From: Corallococcus interemptor
Lineage (GTDB): Bacteria; Myxococcota; Myxococcia; Myxococcales; Myxococcaceae
Reading direction: 5' to 3'
NCBI RefSeq assembly: GCF_003668875.1
Contig: NZ_RAWM01000035.1
Span: 1 to 64,000, forward strand
DNA: 64,000 nucleotides
Shown here piece by piece: positions 35,077 through 43,621 of the stretch; position 1 is the stretch's first letter; each line of letters opens with the position of its first letter. A model generated the notes under the pieces. The model saw only the letters and a program-made list of their open reading frames with translations, had not been told where the DNA came from and searched no databases. The translations under genes were made by a program, and so were the position numbers.

Positions 35077-35199
35077 GGGCAGCCTCCCCTACAGGTCACA
35101 ACGTAGGAAGGCTGCGAGGTAACGCCATGGGTTGAGTTCCGCTGAACGGGTGCCTCGTCCGACCGCCAGGCGTCCGGCCGGACAAGGGCCCCCCTTACG

Positions 35200-36216
35200 T
35201 CAAGCGCGCACCGTCACCTCGTGCACGTCGCGCTCCAGCTCCCGCACGTCCACCTTCACGTCGAGGAAGTGCGCCATCGTCTCCCGCTGCGTGAGCGCGT
35301 GGCTGTCCAGCGCCAGCGTGCGGAACTGGCCCCCCTTCGCCAGGGCACAGAGCAGCAGGAGCTGATCACACAGGTGCTCGCCCACGGGCACGCCCGCGTC
35401 CAGGTAGCGCTTCGTCTTCGCGGCGACCTCCTCGCCCACGACCTCCGCGCGCTTGCCGCGCTCGCCGAAGCCGGTGAAGACCTCCGTGACGTGTTCGCTC
35501 TCCACTTCGACGCGCAGCACGTTGCCCGGGCCGAAGGCGCGCTTGAGCTCTTCGGGCCGCTGCTGATCCGGCCGCAGCTTCAGCACGGCGGCCACGGTGT
35601 CCAGCTCGCGCTTCGCCACGTCGAAGGGGATGGACGCCACCAGGGCCACGGCCTCCGTGCGCAGCACCCGGCCGCGCTCCAGCAGCTGGAGCGGCTGGAG
35701 CTTCGCGGGGTGGATGTCCACGCGGAAGCGGCCTCCTCCGGCCGGATAGAAGCCCGGGCGCTCCAGCGTCACGTCCACGCGCGGACCCATGCGGCGCAAG
35801 AGCGGCAGGTACGCCTTCTCCAGGAAGTCGAACGGCGGCGCCGCCGGGTTGTGCGTCCCGCCCTCCAGCATCAGCGTGGAGGCCCCTTCCGCGTGCAGCA
35901 GCGCGGGCAGCACCGTCTGGAACACCAGCGTCGCGCTGCCCGCCGTGCCCACCGCGAAGTGGTAGTTGCCCGCCGTCAGCGCGCGCGGGTGGAAGGACAG
36001 CTGCTTGGAGCCCAGCTCCGCGCCCGTCACCTCCGCGGCGCCCACGGCCTCCGCGGCCTTGAGCGCGGTGAGGTGCTGGCGCAGCAGGCCCGGCTTGGCG
36101 CGGCCGGCGCGCACGTTGACCATCTCGAAAGGCGTGCCCGTCACCAGCGACAGCGCCAGCGCGGTGCGCAGCACCTGGCCGCCCCCCTCCCCCTGTGAAC
36201 CATCGATGCGAACCAT
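35200..36216 (-). CDS. rtcA: RNA 3'-terminal phosphate cyclase
   Basis: The 338-residue protein is complete RtcA, which converts RNA 3'-phosphate to 2',3'-cyclic phosphate using ATP through a covalent His-AMP. Motifs: IDGSQGEGGGQVLRTALALS at the start, RAGRAKPGLLRQHLTAL, LEGGTHNPAAPPFDFLEKAYLPLL, FYPAGGGR, and VGEHLCDQLLLLCAL with the active His. The ATG at 36216 follows AAAGGAG by 10 nt. It is downstream of rtcB with a 186-bp gap, and both are presumably expressed from the sigma-54 promoter upstream of rtcB. Confidence 0.95.
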   Translation of the reverse strand: MVRIDGSQGEGGGQVLRTALALSLVTGTPFEMVNVRAGRAKPGLLRQHLTALKAAEAVGAAEVTGAELGSKQLSFHPRALTAGNYHFAVGTAGSATLVFQTVLPALLHAEGASTLMLEGGTHNPAAPPFDFLEKAYLPLLRRMGPRVDVTLERPGFYPAGGGRFRVDIHPAKLQPLQLLERGRVLRTEAVALVASIPFDVAKRELDTVAAVLKLRPDQQRPEELKRAFGPGNVLRVEVESEHVTEVFTGFGERGKRAEVVGEEVAAKTKRYLDAGVPVGEHLCDQLLLLCALAKGGQFRTLALDSHALTQRETMAHFLDVKVDVRELERDVHEVTVRA

Positions 36217-36402
36217 GTGCGTGGTGCTCCTTTGCGCGCTCGCGGACGTGTGCAGCATCCCATCCCTGATTACAAAAAATAGCGGCGCCCGCTCCCCCAC
36301 CTTAACGGCCGCTCGCGCGGACCTCTTCGGGGGAACGGGCGCCTCGGTGGCTTCATCCCGGCATGGGCACCTCGATGGACGGCGGGTGGGGCTTCGCTTC
36401 GG

Positions 36403-37638
36403 CTATCCCTTCACGCACACCACCTGCTTGAGCGTGTGGACGACCTCCACCAGGTCCGCCTGCGCGGCCATCACTGCGTCGATGGGCTTGTACGCGGCCG
36501 GCGTCTCGTCAATCACGTCCACGTCCTTGCGGCACTCGACGCCCGCGGTCGCCTTCGCGTGGTCCTCCAGCGTGAAGCGCTTCTTCGCCGCTTCGCGCGA
36601 CATCACCCGGCCCGCGCCGTGGCTGCACGAATGGAAGGCATCCGCGTTTCCCTTCCCGCGGACGATGTAGGAACGGGCCCCCATGCTGCCGGGGATGATT
36701 CCCATGTCGCCTTCACGCGCCCGCACCGCGCCCTTGCGGGTCACGAAGCAGTTCTTTCCGAAGTGGTGCTCGCGCGAGATGTAGTTGTGGTGGCAGTTCA
36801 CCGCGGACTCGGACAGCTCGAACGGAGGCAGCTCACCGCTCGCCTTCAGGGCCTGCACCGCCGAGTGCAGCATGAGCTCGCGGTTCATCGCCGCGAAGTC
36901 CTGCGCCCAGCTCACCGCGAAGACGTAGTCGTGGAAGTGCTCCGTTCCCTCCGGCAGGTACGCCAGGTCCGCGTCCGGCAGGTGGATGAAGAAGCGCTCC
37001 ATGTCCTGCTTCGCCAGTTCAATGAAGTGGCTTCCGATGCGGTTCCCCACGCCGCGCGACCCCGAGTGCAGCATCAGCCACACGCCATCCGACTCATCGA
37101 CGCACAGCTCGATGAAGTGGTTCCCGGTTCCCAGCGTTCCCAGGTGCGCCAGCTCCGGGCCACGGCCGATGCGCGGGTGCTTCGCGACAATCTGCTGGTA
37201 CCCCTCCGCCAGGCGGGCCCAGGCAGCGGTATGCGTCGCGGGCGAGTCCTTCCAGGCCCCACGGTCGTTACGACCGCCGTTGTCCGTCCGGCCGTGCGGC
37301 ACCGCCGCCTCGATGGCCGAGCGCACCCCGCGCAGCGAGTCCGGCAGCTGATCCGCGCGCAGCGTCGTGCGCACGGCGATCATCCCGCAACCGATGTCCA
37401 CGCCCACCGCCGCCGGCACCACCGCGCCCACCGTGGGCACCACGCTCCCGACCGTCGCGCCGTAACCGCGGTGCACGTCCGGCATCACGGCGACCCACTT
37501 GTGGATGAAGGGCAGGCCCCGGAGGTTGCGAAGCTGCTTCTTCGCCTCGTCCTCGAAGGGCACCCCCACCGTCCACGCCTTGATGGGGCGGCCCGCTTCG
37601 TCCGACAGCACCTCGTAGTTCGCGTTCATGCGGTCCAT
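36403..37638 (-). CDS. rtcB: RNA-splicing ligase RtcB
   Basis: The 411-residue protein is complete RtcB, the GTP/Mn-dependent 3'-5' RNA ligase. Visible residues: DVHRGYGATVG, the metal Asp and Cys in GVDIGCGM, GTGNHFIELC, HSGSRGVGN, NCHHNYISREHHFG and the guanylylated His in SCSHGAGRVMSREAAKK. The start at 37638 follows a weak AAAGGTG; an in-frame ATG three codons later is possible. It heads the rtcBA unit. A close match to the sigma-54 consensus lies about 63-77 nt upstream, with rtcR divergent. Confidence 0.96.
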   Translation of the reverse strand: MDRMNANYEVLSDEAGRPIKAWTVGVPFEDEAKKQLRNLRGLPFIHKWVAVMPDVHRGYGATVGSVVPTVGAVVPAAVGVDIGCGMIAVRTTLRADQLPDSLRGVRSAIEAAVPHGRTDNGGRNDRGAWKDSPATHTAAWARLAEGYQQIVAKHPRIGRGPELAHLGTLGTGNHFIELCVDESDGVWLMLHSGSRGVGNRIGSHFIELAKQDMERFFIHLPDADLAYLPEGTEHFHDYVFAVSWAQDFAAMNRELMLHSAVQALKASGELPPFELSESAVNCHHNYISREHHFGKNCFVTRKGAVRAREGDMGIIPGSMGARSYIVRGKGNADAFHSCSHGAGRVMSREAAKKRFTLEDHAKATAGVECRKDVDVIDETPAAYKPIDAVMAAQADLVEVVHTLKQVVCVKG

Positions 37639-37700
37639 GGCTCTGCACCTTTCGGTCGTTCGACCCGGGCGCTGTGTCCCGGTCACGTGGGGGAGCTAGA

Positions 37701-37715
37701 GCAGCCCGCGTGCCA
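37701..37715 (-). promoter_or_regulatory. sigma-54 promoter of rtcBA
   Basis: On the minus strand the sequence is TGGCACG-CGGG-CTGC, against the sigma-54 consensus TGGCACG-N4-TTGC: every position matches except one T to C, with exact -24/-12 spacing. The predicted start of transcription is about 50 nt before the rtcB ATG. The divergent gene encodes the sigma-54 activator RtcR. Confidence 0.85.
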
Positions 37716-37747
37716 ACGCCGTCCCCGAGGGGAGCCCCCCAGGCAGG

Positions 37748-37776
37748 CTGGCATTCCCTATCCCATGGGATAAAAT
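37748..37776 (+). promoter_or_regulatory. rtcR promoter with embedded 14-bp palindrome
   Basis: A -35-like CTGGCA (37748-37753) and a -10-like TAAAAT (37771-37776) are spaced 17 bp. The -10 ends 9 nt before the rtcR ATG, so the mRNA would start at or very near the initiation codon. The perfect palindrome TATCCCATGGGATA (37759-37772) fills the spacer and touches the -10, an ideal repressor site. The promoter and the role are inferred; the palindrome is visible. Confidence 0.55.
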
Positions 37777-37785
37777 CCTATCCTG

Positions 37786-39417
37786 ATGGCTCAAAAGGCG
37801 AAGACACGGCGGACGGTCGTCATCGGGATGCTCGGGACGACGCTGGACACGGGGGTGGGCGCCCAGCGCTGGACGCGGTGGCGGCCCACGGTGTCGCTGT
37901 GTCAGCAGGAGGACCTGCTGGTGCACCGGCTGGAGCTGCTGCATCCGCCCACCGCGACGTCGCTGGCGGCGGTCATCCAGGAGGACATCGCGCGGGTGTC
38001 CCCGGAGACGGAGGTGCGCCTCACGTCACTGCCCATCCGGGACCCGTGGAACCTGGAGGAGACGTACGGCGCGCTCCTGGACCACGTGCGCGCGCAGTCC
38101 TTCCATCCGGAGGAAGAGGACTACCTGGTGCACATCACCACGGGCACGCACATCGCGCAGATCTGCATGTTCCTCCTGGTGGAGAGCCGGCTGATTCCGG
38201 GCCGGCTGGTGCAGACGTCTCCGGGCAAGGGGAAGGAACACGGGGCGGTGGGGACGCACGCCATCATCGACCTGGACCTGTCCAACTACGACACGCTGGC
38301 GGCGCGCTTCCGGCAGCAGCAGCGCGAGGGCCTGTCGTTCCTCAAGTCCGGCATCGACACGCGCAACGCGGCGTTCAATCGGATCATCGAGCGGATTGAA
38401 CAGGTGGCGGTGCAGTCCCGAGCGCCGCTGCTGCTGACGGGCCCCACGGGCGCGGGCAAGTCACAGCTCGCGAAGCGCATCTACGCGTTGAAGAAGGCGC
38501 GCAACCAGGTGACGGGGCCGTTCGTGGACCTGAACTGCGCCACGCTGAGAGGTGACGGCGCGATGTCCACGCTCTTCGGCCACGTGAAGGGCGCGTTCAC
38601 GGGCGCGGTGGGAGACAGGCCCGGGTTGATGCGGCAGGCGAACGGCGGCGTGCTGTTCCTGGACGAGATTGGCGAGCTGGGCGCGGACGAGCAGGCCATG
38701 TTGCTGCGCGCGCTGGAGGACAAGCGGTTCCTGCCGGTGGGCGCGGACAAGGAGGCGGAGAGCGACTTCCAGCTCATCGCGGGGACGAACCGGGACCTGC
38801 AGCTGGACGTGGAGCAGGGTCGGTTCCGGGAGGACCTGCTCGCGCGCATCAACCTGTGGACCTTCCGGCTGCCCGCGCTGCGCGAGCGTCCGGAGGACAT
38901 CGCGCCGAACCTGCAATACGAGCTGGATCAAGCCTCCCAGGCGCTGGGGACACGGGTGACGATGAGCAAGGAGGCGCAGGAGCACTTCCTGCGCTTCGCC
39001 ACGTCCCCGGAGGCCCGGTGGAGCGGCAACTTCCGGGACCTCAACGCGGCGGTGCTGCGCATGTCCACGCTGGCGGCCGGTGGGCGGATGACGCGCGACG
39101 TGGTGGACGAAGAGCTGGAGCGGCTGCGGTCGCAGTGGCGGCCCGCGGGCGCGGCGGCGGCGTCCGGGAACGAAGCGGTCCTGGTGGAGGTGATGGGAGC
39201 CACGCGTGCGGCGGAGCTGGACCGGTTCGACCGGGTGCAGCTGGCGGACGTGGTGACGGTGTGCCGCGCCGCGCGCTCGTTGTCGGACGCGGGCCGGACG
39301 CTGTTCGCCCGGTCGCGTGCGCAGAAGAAGAGCGTCAACGACGCGGACCGGCTCCGGAAGTACCTGGCGCGCTTCGGGCTGGCCTGGTCCGACGTGAGCG
39401 GCCGCGACGCGGAGTGA
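37786..39417 (+). CDS. rtcR: sigma-54-dependent activator RtcR
   Basis: The 543-residue protein has an N-terminal CARF-type sensor (about 1-185; VVIGMLGTTLDTG, then YLVHITTGTHIAQICMFLLVESRLIPG), a sigma-54 AAA+ domain (about 190-420) with Walker A TGPTGAGKS, the sigma-54-contacting GAFTGA loop, Walker B LFLDEIGEL and the sensor/Arg residues of RFREDLLARINLWTFRLPALRERPEDI, and a C-terminal DNA-binding region. It matches E. coli RtcR in length and architecture. It would activate rtcBA after sensing an RNA-derived ligand. No ribosome-binding site precedes the ATG, consistent with a leaderless message. Confidence 0.95.
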   Translation: MAQKAKTRRTVVIGMLGTTLDTGVGAQRWTRWRPTVSLCQQEDLLVHRLELLHPPTATSLAAVIQEDIARVSPETEVRLTSLPIRDPWNLEETYGALLDHVRAQSFHPEEEDYLVHITTGTHIAQICMFLLVESRLIPGRLVQTSPGKGKEHGAVGTHAIIDLDLSNYDTLAARFRQQQREGLSFLKSGIDTRNAAFNRIIERIEQVAVQSRAPLLLTGPTGAGKSQLAKRIYALKKARNQVTGPFVDLNCATLRGDGAMSTLFGHVKGAFTGAVGDRPGLMRQANGGVLFLDEIGELGADEQAMLLRALEDKRFLPVGADKEAESDFQLIAGTNRDLQLDVEQGRFREDLLARINLWTFRLPALRERPEDIAPNLQYELDQASQALGTRVTMSKEAQEHFLRFATSPEARWSGNFRDLNAAVLRMSTLAAGGRMTRDVVDEELERLRSQWRPAGAAAASGNEAVLVEVMGATRAAELDRFDRVQLADVVTVCRAARSLSDAGRTLFARSRAQKKSVNDADRLRKYLARFGLAWSDVSGRDAE

Positions 39418-39420
39418 CGC

Positions 39421-39448
39421 CCCCGTGGGCCCGGCCAGGCCCACGGGG
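39421..39448. terminator. bidirectional terminator after rtcR
   Basis: CCCCGTGGGCC (39421-39431) and GGCCCACGGGG (39438-39448) are a perfect 11-bp stem with a 6-nt loop, lying between the convergent rtcR and lipoprotein stops. Confidence 0.7.
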
Positions 39449-39458
39449 AGGTCTGGCT

Positions 39459-40085
39459 TCAGCGGAAGGCGTCCGCGATGGAACGGCATCGCGGCGTGGC
39501 CAGGGCCTCGTCGAGCACCCGGACCTCCCCCGCTTCGGGAGAAGCCGGGACGGGTGCGTTCGCGTGGCTCAGCCACGCGGGCGGCACCATGCATTCGAAG
39601 GTGAGCGGTCCCTCGAACGTCGCGCGCACGCGACCGTCCTTCTCGCGCACCTCGCCCTTCGCCTGATTCCCGGTGACGGTCAGCTCCAGGGTGCCCTCGT
39701 CCATCGCCATCTCGGGCTCCCCGGCCCGCTGGTAATCCACCACCGCGAGGCCGGGGCCCAGCACGTTCATCGGAGTGAGCCTCGCGGTGGCGCGTTTCGA
39801 CGTGAAGAACGCATCCCCCACCGACATGCGGAAGCGCCAGGTGCTCCCGTCCTCCGCCTGGGCGCTCAACATCACGGCCCTCATCGTGTCGGGGGGATGC
39901 TCCACGAAGGCGACGCTGAACCGCACGGACGGGGCGGAATAGGTCCGGTCGTCCGCCCGCACCGTGGCCGCGCCGCGTGGCTGGGGACGCTCCGCGGTGA
40001 GCGCTTGACGCGACGTCACCCGCTCCTCCTTCGGCTTCGCGCAGGCGCTCAGCAGCAACGCCACCACCAAGGCTCCGTGCCGCAT
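39459..40085 (-). CDS. hypothetical lipoprotein
   Basis: The 208-residue protein has a short lipoprotein signal (MRHGALVVALLLSAC). The mature part is beta-rich with no catalytic motif (VRFSVAFVEHPPDTMRAVMLSAQ...GTLELTVTGNQAKGEVREKDGRVRATFEGPLTFECMVPP). It starts 2 bp after the stop of the matrixin-like protease gene and closes a tight secreted-protein operon. A role as an accessory or inhibitor of that protease is possible but there is no direct evidence. Confidence 0.7.
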   Translation of the reverse strand: MRHGALVVALLLSACAKPKEERVTSRQALTAERPQPRGAATVRADDRTYSAPSVRFSVAFVEHPPDTMRAVMLSAQAEDGSTWRFRMSVGDAFFTSKRATARLTPMNVLGPGLAVVDYQRAGEPEMAMDEGTLELTVTGNQAKGEVREKDGRVRATFEGPLTFECMVPPAWLSHANAPVPASPEAGEVRVLDEALATPRCRSIADAFR

Positions 40086-40087
40086 GC

Positions 40088-41107
40088 TCAGCACCCCACC
40101 CGCAGGACCATGGCGCTGACGGTGGTGTTGTCGTTCTCCTTCAACTCGTCCACCGCGCCCGCCGGATCCATGTCCAGGTAGACGTAGTACGTGTTGAAGG
40201 GCAGCGACGCCGGCACCGTGAAGCCCAGCGAGTAGATGCCCTCCGAGAACGCGCCCAGCGAGTGGTTGAACGTGCCCACCACGTTGGTGGACTCGTAGTA
40301 GCCATTCGGCGGCGCCGTGGGGCTCAGGCGCACGCGCATCGAGTACGACGACACCGCCGCGTTGCCCAGGTTGCCCACGTAGAACTTCACGCTCTGCGCC
40401 GTGCCCCGGCACACCGACTTCGTGCCAGACGGGTCCAGCGTCTGCGCCACGTCCCCCACCACGCCCATGGCGGACGGCAGCAGGTTCGGCTTCGTCACCG
40501 AATAGCCGTACAGCGTGTTCATGCCCTGCGCGTTCGTGGGCCACAGCGTGGAGGACTCATAGCCTCCCGTCACCAGGTGCGGCGGCGAGGTGCGCAGGAT
40601 GCTGTGCCCGCCCTCGTGCTTGAAGCCGAAGAAGTGTCCCGCCTCGTGCACGAACGTGCTGCGGCCCGACGTGCCGAACGCGCTTCCAATGCGCGGCGTG
40701 AAGTCCAGGTCGCTGGCGATGCAGACGTCCGCCTCGTCGATGCCGTTGCTCCCGATGAAGCACAGGCCCACGACGGAGTAGGTCACGCCGTTGTTCCCGT
40801 CGATGGACGCCCGGTCACACAGGCCAATCTCGTTCTGCCCGTCGCTGTGGTCCAACGCGCAGTCCGTCGCCGCGTTCACGTTGTAGCCACTGACGATGTG
40901 GGACAGGTCGTCCCACTGCCTCAGGCCGTTCCAGTACGCCGCGTTCACGTTGCCGGAGTCCGGGATGCTGCACCGGTTCCGGTACACGGCCGGCCCGCTG
41001 TACCACTTCACCGGCGTCCCGTTGCACGTGTCCCACGCGGCGGCGCCCGCCTCCGTGCCGCCCAGCACCAGCGCAGCGACGGCGCCCACGAATGTCGTTG
41101 TCTTCAT
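40088..41107 (-). CDS. secreted matrixin-like (metzincin) metalloprotease with C-terminal CARDB-like domain
   Basis: The 339-residue protein has a signal peptide (MKTTTFVGAVAALVLGGTEAGAAA), a catalytic domain with the metzincin motif HEAGHFFGFKH (HExxHxxGxxH) and conserved Cys pairs, and a C-terminal beta-sandwich (about 230-339; NLLPSAMGVVGDVAQTLDPSGTKSVCRGTAQSVKFYVGNLGNAAVSSYSMRVRLS) resembling CARDB/adhesion domains. The Met-turn could be in NTLYGY or nearby. It should be exported. The start at 41107 is chosen for GAGG 6 nt upstream. The neighbours on both sides are lipoproteins. Confidence 0.85.
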   Translation of the reverse strand: MKTTTFVGAVAALVLGGTEAGAAAWDTCNGTPVKWYSGPAVYRNRCSIPDSGNVNAAYWNGLRQWDDLSHIVSGYNVNAATDCALDHSDGQNEIGLCDRASIDGNNGVTYSVVGLCFIGSNGIDEADVCIASDLDFTPRIGSAFGTSGRSTFVHEAGHFFGFKHEGGHSILRTSPPHLVTGGYESSTLWPTNAQGMNTLYGYSVTKPNLLPSAMGVVGDVAQTLDPSGTKSVCRGTAQSVKFYVGNLGNAAVSSYSMRVRLSPTAPPNGYYESTNVVGTFNHSLGAFSEGIYSLGFTVPASLPFNTYYVYLDMDPAGAVDELKENDNTTVSAMVLRVGC

Positions 41108-41118
41108 GGCGGACCTCA

Positions 41119-41961
41119 TCACGGCTGGCCGGGCGGGACGTCCCGCTCGGGCTGGAGGGGAACGGCACCCGGCACCGGAGTCGCGCCCACCGCGGGCGTC
41201 ACCGGCACGGACAACGACGACGCGGCGGTGACGGGTTCCTCACGGAACGCGCCCGCCACCGTGAGCCCGCGCGCGCGCAGGTGGCTCTGGAGCAGGGAGA
41301 GGAACGCCTCGCGCTCCATGCCCTCCGGAGCAGCACTCCGAGCCTGGGCCTCCGCGCGCAGCGCCGGACGCGCGCCCATCAGGTCCACGGTCTCGAACAC
41401 CGGCGCCGTCTGACGCACGCCCGCCGAGCCCACGCCGGACACGAGCCCGCCCTCGGCTCCCACCAGCACCTCGCGGCCTCCCACCGGCTCCACGCGGAAG
41501 GCGTGCTCGTCCAGCACCGGCGACAGGCTCCACCCGGTGTTGCGCAGGAACACCACGTAGCGCGCGCCCCGGACGAAGCGCGGCACGTGGCTCACCACCA
41601 GCTGACGGCCATCCGGCAGCAACCCACCGGCCTGCTTGAGCCGCAGCTCCCGAGGCGCCGCGCCCAGGTGCGCCCGCACGTTGCCCAGCGTCACCACCGT
41701 CCACGGGCCCGTGCGCGGCGAATACTCACTGCGCACGTCGGTGACCTCGCCCTCCACCACGGAGGCCGTCTGATCCAACAGGCTGAGCAGGCTGTCCACC
41801 GCGCGCGGCGGCCGGAGCGACGCTTCCGCGGCCAGCGGGCTCTCCTGCCTCGCGGGGGCTTCGTCCCCAGTGGCCGCGCTGCACCCCGTGAGTCCCAGTC
41901 CCAGGAGGAGCCACGCGCGCCCCTCCCTTCCGAACGTCGTCCATGGCCTGCCCACGCGCAT
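41119..41961 (-). CDS. hypothetical lipoprotein
   Basis: The 280-residue protein has a lipoprotein signal (WLLLGLGLTGC). A beta-rich central region (SVVEGEVTDVRSEYSPRTGPWTVVTLGNVRAHLG...) could be an OB- or immunoglobulin-like fold; the C-terminus is Pro/Val-rich. No active site is visible. It sits between the M24-family gene (22 bp upstream) and the matrixin-like protease (11 bp downstream) on the same strand. A GTG one codon upstream is an alternative start. Confidence 0.68.
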   Translation of the reverse strand: MRVGRPWTTFGREGRAWLLLGLGLTGCSAATGDEAPARQESPLAAEASLRPPRAVDSLLSLLDQTASVVEGEVTDVRSEYSPRTGPWTVVTLGNVRAHLGAAPRELRLKQAGGLLPDGRQLVVSHVPRFVRGARYVVFLRNTGWSLSPVLDEHAFRVEPVGGREVLVGAEGGLVSGVGSAGVRQTAPVFETVDLMGARPALRAEAQARSAAPEGMEREAFLSLLQSHLRARGLTVAGAFREEPVTAASSLSVPVTPAVGATPVPGAVPLQPERDVPPGQP

Positions 41962-41983
41962 CACGTCCGCTCCCTTCGTGTCT

Positions 41984-43333
41984 TCAGTGGATGAGATAGA
42001 AGGCGCTCTGGCGCTCCACGAAGAACCGCCAGCCTTCGTCCGTCAGGTACGCCGGATCTTCCTGCATCACCGCCACCGGCTGCCCGCCCCACTCTGGCAC
42101 GGGGGTGGTGGTGCTGAGCTCGACGGCGAGGTACGAGCCCTTGCGCAGCAGCCGCGGCGCCTCCGAGCGCGACGCCGCGCGGAAGTCGATGGAGGCGCCC
42201 AGCGCGTGGCCCTGCGCGCCCAGCGGATGGCTGTAGACCTTGGCCTCGATGCCCTTCTCCTTCATCTCCGCCATGGTCGCGTCGTAGACGTCCGCCGACG
42301 AGCGCCCCGGCCGCGACGCGCGCAGCATCAGCGCGTCCTGCAGCGTCTGCGTGTTCGCCAGCGCGCGCTTGAGCCCCTCCGGCGCGTCCGTCTCTCCGTC
42401 CTTCAGCACGTACGCCATCTTCTGCCAGTCCGTGCTCATGCCCAGCGCCGAGACGCCGAAGTCCACGTGCAGCAGGTCTCCGCGCTGGATGACCACCGCC
42501 TCGTCCGCCACCGCCAGGAAGCCCCGGGAGAAGCCGTCCTTCATGCCCTGCCGCTGCACGCGCAGGTCCGGCTGGAACCACGTGCCCACGCGCGCTTCGT
42601 ACAGCGCGTCGTAGAGCCAGCGGCGCACCTCGCCCACCGTCGTCTTGCCGGGCACCACCACCTCGTTGGAGAGCGCCCGCTTCACCAGCGACTCCGTCAG
42701 CACCACCAGGTCGCGGTAGGCGTTGAACTCGCCGGGCAGCCGCGTGTCCAGGTACTCCTCGATGAGCGGCGCCGCGCTCACGAAGCGCGCCTCCGCCGTC
42801 GGGCCCAGCGCCTCCACCAGCCACTTGTAGCTGTCATGCGTGAGGCTGCGCGTCACGCCGCGCCGCCCGTCCATGGCCAGCGCGATGGTGCGCGGGTGGT
42901 AGCGCGCGTCCAGGTCCGCCAGCGCCTCCGCCTGCTTGCGCTCCACCGGAGGCGAGGTGAAGAAGCGCGTCACGGCCTCCGTGGCGTAGCCCGTCAGCGC
43001 CACCTTCTGGAGCCCCGCGTCACCCGCGTCCACGAAGACGAACACGTCCCGGTTGCCCACATAGGGCATGGGCGGCGCGACCCAGGCCGTCAGCGGATCA
43101 TCGTGGAACTCCTCGTTGACCACGACCCACATGCCCACGCCGTGGCGGCGCATCATGTCCAGCAGCAGCCCGTGCCGCTCCTTCAGCCAGCCCTCGCGCA
43201 GGGCCTGCTCCTGGGACGGCGGCGGAACGGGAGAGGACACCGGAGCAGCGGTGTCGCGCACGGGCGCGGTGGCACACGCCACCAGGCAGCCCAGGCTCAG
43301 GGCCGGCAGAAGGACTCCACGCCAACGGTTCAT
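41984..43333 (-). CDS. M24-family (creatinase/aminopeptidase P-like) lipoprotein
   Basis: The 449-residue protein has a lipoprotein signal (LLPALSLGCLVAC). Residues ~50-200 resemble the creatinase N-terminal domain (LLLDMMRRHGVGMWVVVNEEFHDDPLTAWVAPP). The C-terminal pita-bread region has metal-ligand-like segments: LLHVDFGVSALGMSTDWQKMAYVL (Asp), HPLGAQGHALGASID (His) and LAVELSTTTPVPEWGGQPVAVMQEDPAYL (Glu). It is an envelope-anchored putative Xaa-Pro-type peptidase. A terminator-like hairpin lies only 49 bp upstream, leaving little room for a promoter after it. Confidence 0.82.
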   Translation of the reverse strand: MNRWRGVLLPALSLGCLVACATAPVRDTAAPVSSPVPPPSQEQALREGWLKERHGLLLDMMRRHGVGMWVVVNEEFHDDPLTAWVAPPMPYVGNRDVFVFVDAGDAGLQKVALTGYATEAVTRFFTSPPVERKQAEALADLDARYHPRTIALAMDGRRGVTRSLTHDSYKWLVEALGPTAEARFVSAAPLIEEYLDTRLPGEFNAYRDLVVLTESLVKRALSNEVVVPGKTTVGEVRRWLYDALYEARVGTWFQPDLRVQRQGMKDGFSRGFLAVADEAVVIQRGDLLHVDFGVSALGMSTDWQKMAYVLKDGETDAPEGLKRALANTQTLQDALMLRASRPGRSSADVYDATMAEMKEKGIEAKVYSHPLGAQGHALGASIDFRAASRSEAPRLLRKGSYLAVELSTTTPVPEWGGQPVAVMQEDPAYLTDEGWRFFVERQSAFYLIH

Positions 43334-43381
43334 GTCGGGTACTCCAGGTCGGGAAGAAGGCCCGGCAGCGTAGCGCGCCCG

Positions 43382-43438
43382 AAAAAAACCGAAGCCCCCC
43401 GATCCCGGACCCATGGGGTCCGGGAACGGAGGGCCTGG
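43382..43438 (-). terminator. rho-independent terminator or leader attenuator
   Basis: A perfect 10-bp core stem (43403-43412 with 43416-43425, 3-nt loop) is extended by partly paired CCTCCG/CGGGGG arms and followed, on the minus strand, by seven T (43382-43388). It is a classic terminator. It ends 49 nt before the M24-family gene, so it may end the upstream transcript or act as a leader attenuator of the protease operon. Confidence 0.8.
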
Positions 43439-43621
43439 GGCGCATTCCCAACCGCTCACCCGCTCGGGTGGCCTTGCTCCTACTCGCTTCCGGGTCCTCG
43501 TCCCCCCCGGTCCGGGACACCTGGAACCCGCCCGCCTCTCGGCTGACGAATCCTCTGGAAGCGGCGGCCCTCCCCCGAAGGCCGCGTGGAGCGCGGACAC
43601 CCAACCGCGCGCGCCGTTACC

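Noticed and set aside
36217..36402. A tRNA or tRNA-like RNA between rtcB and rtcA
   Set aside because: I found no T-loop consensus or acceptor-stem pairing, so no RNA feature is called; the gap is kept only as a finding.
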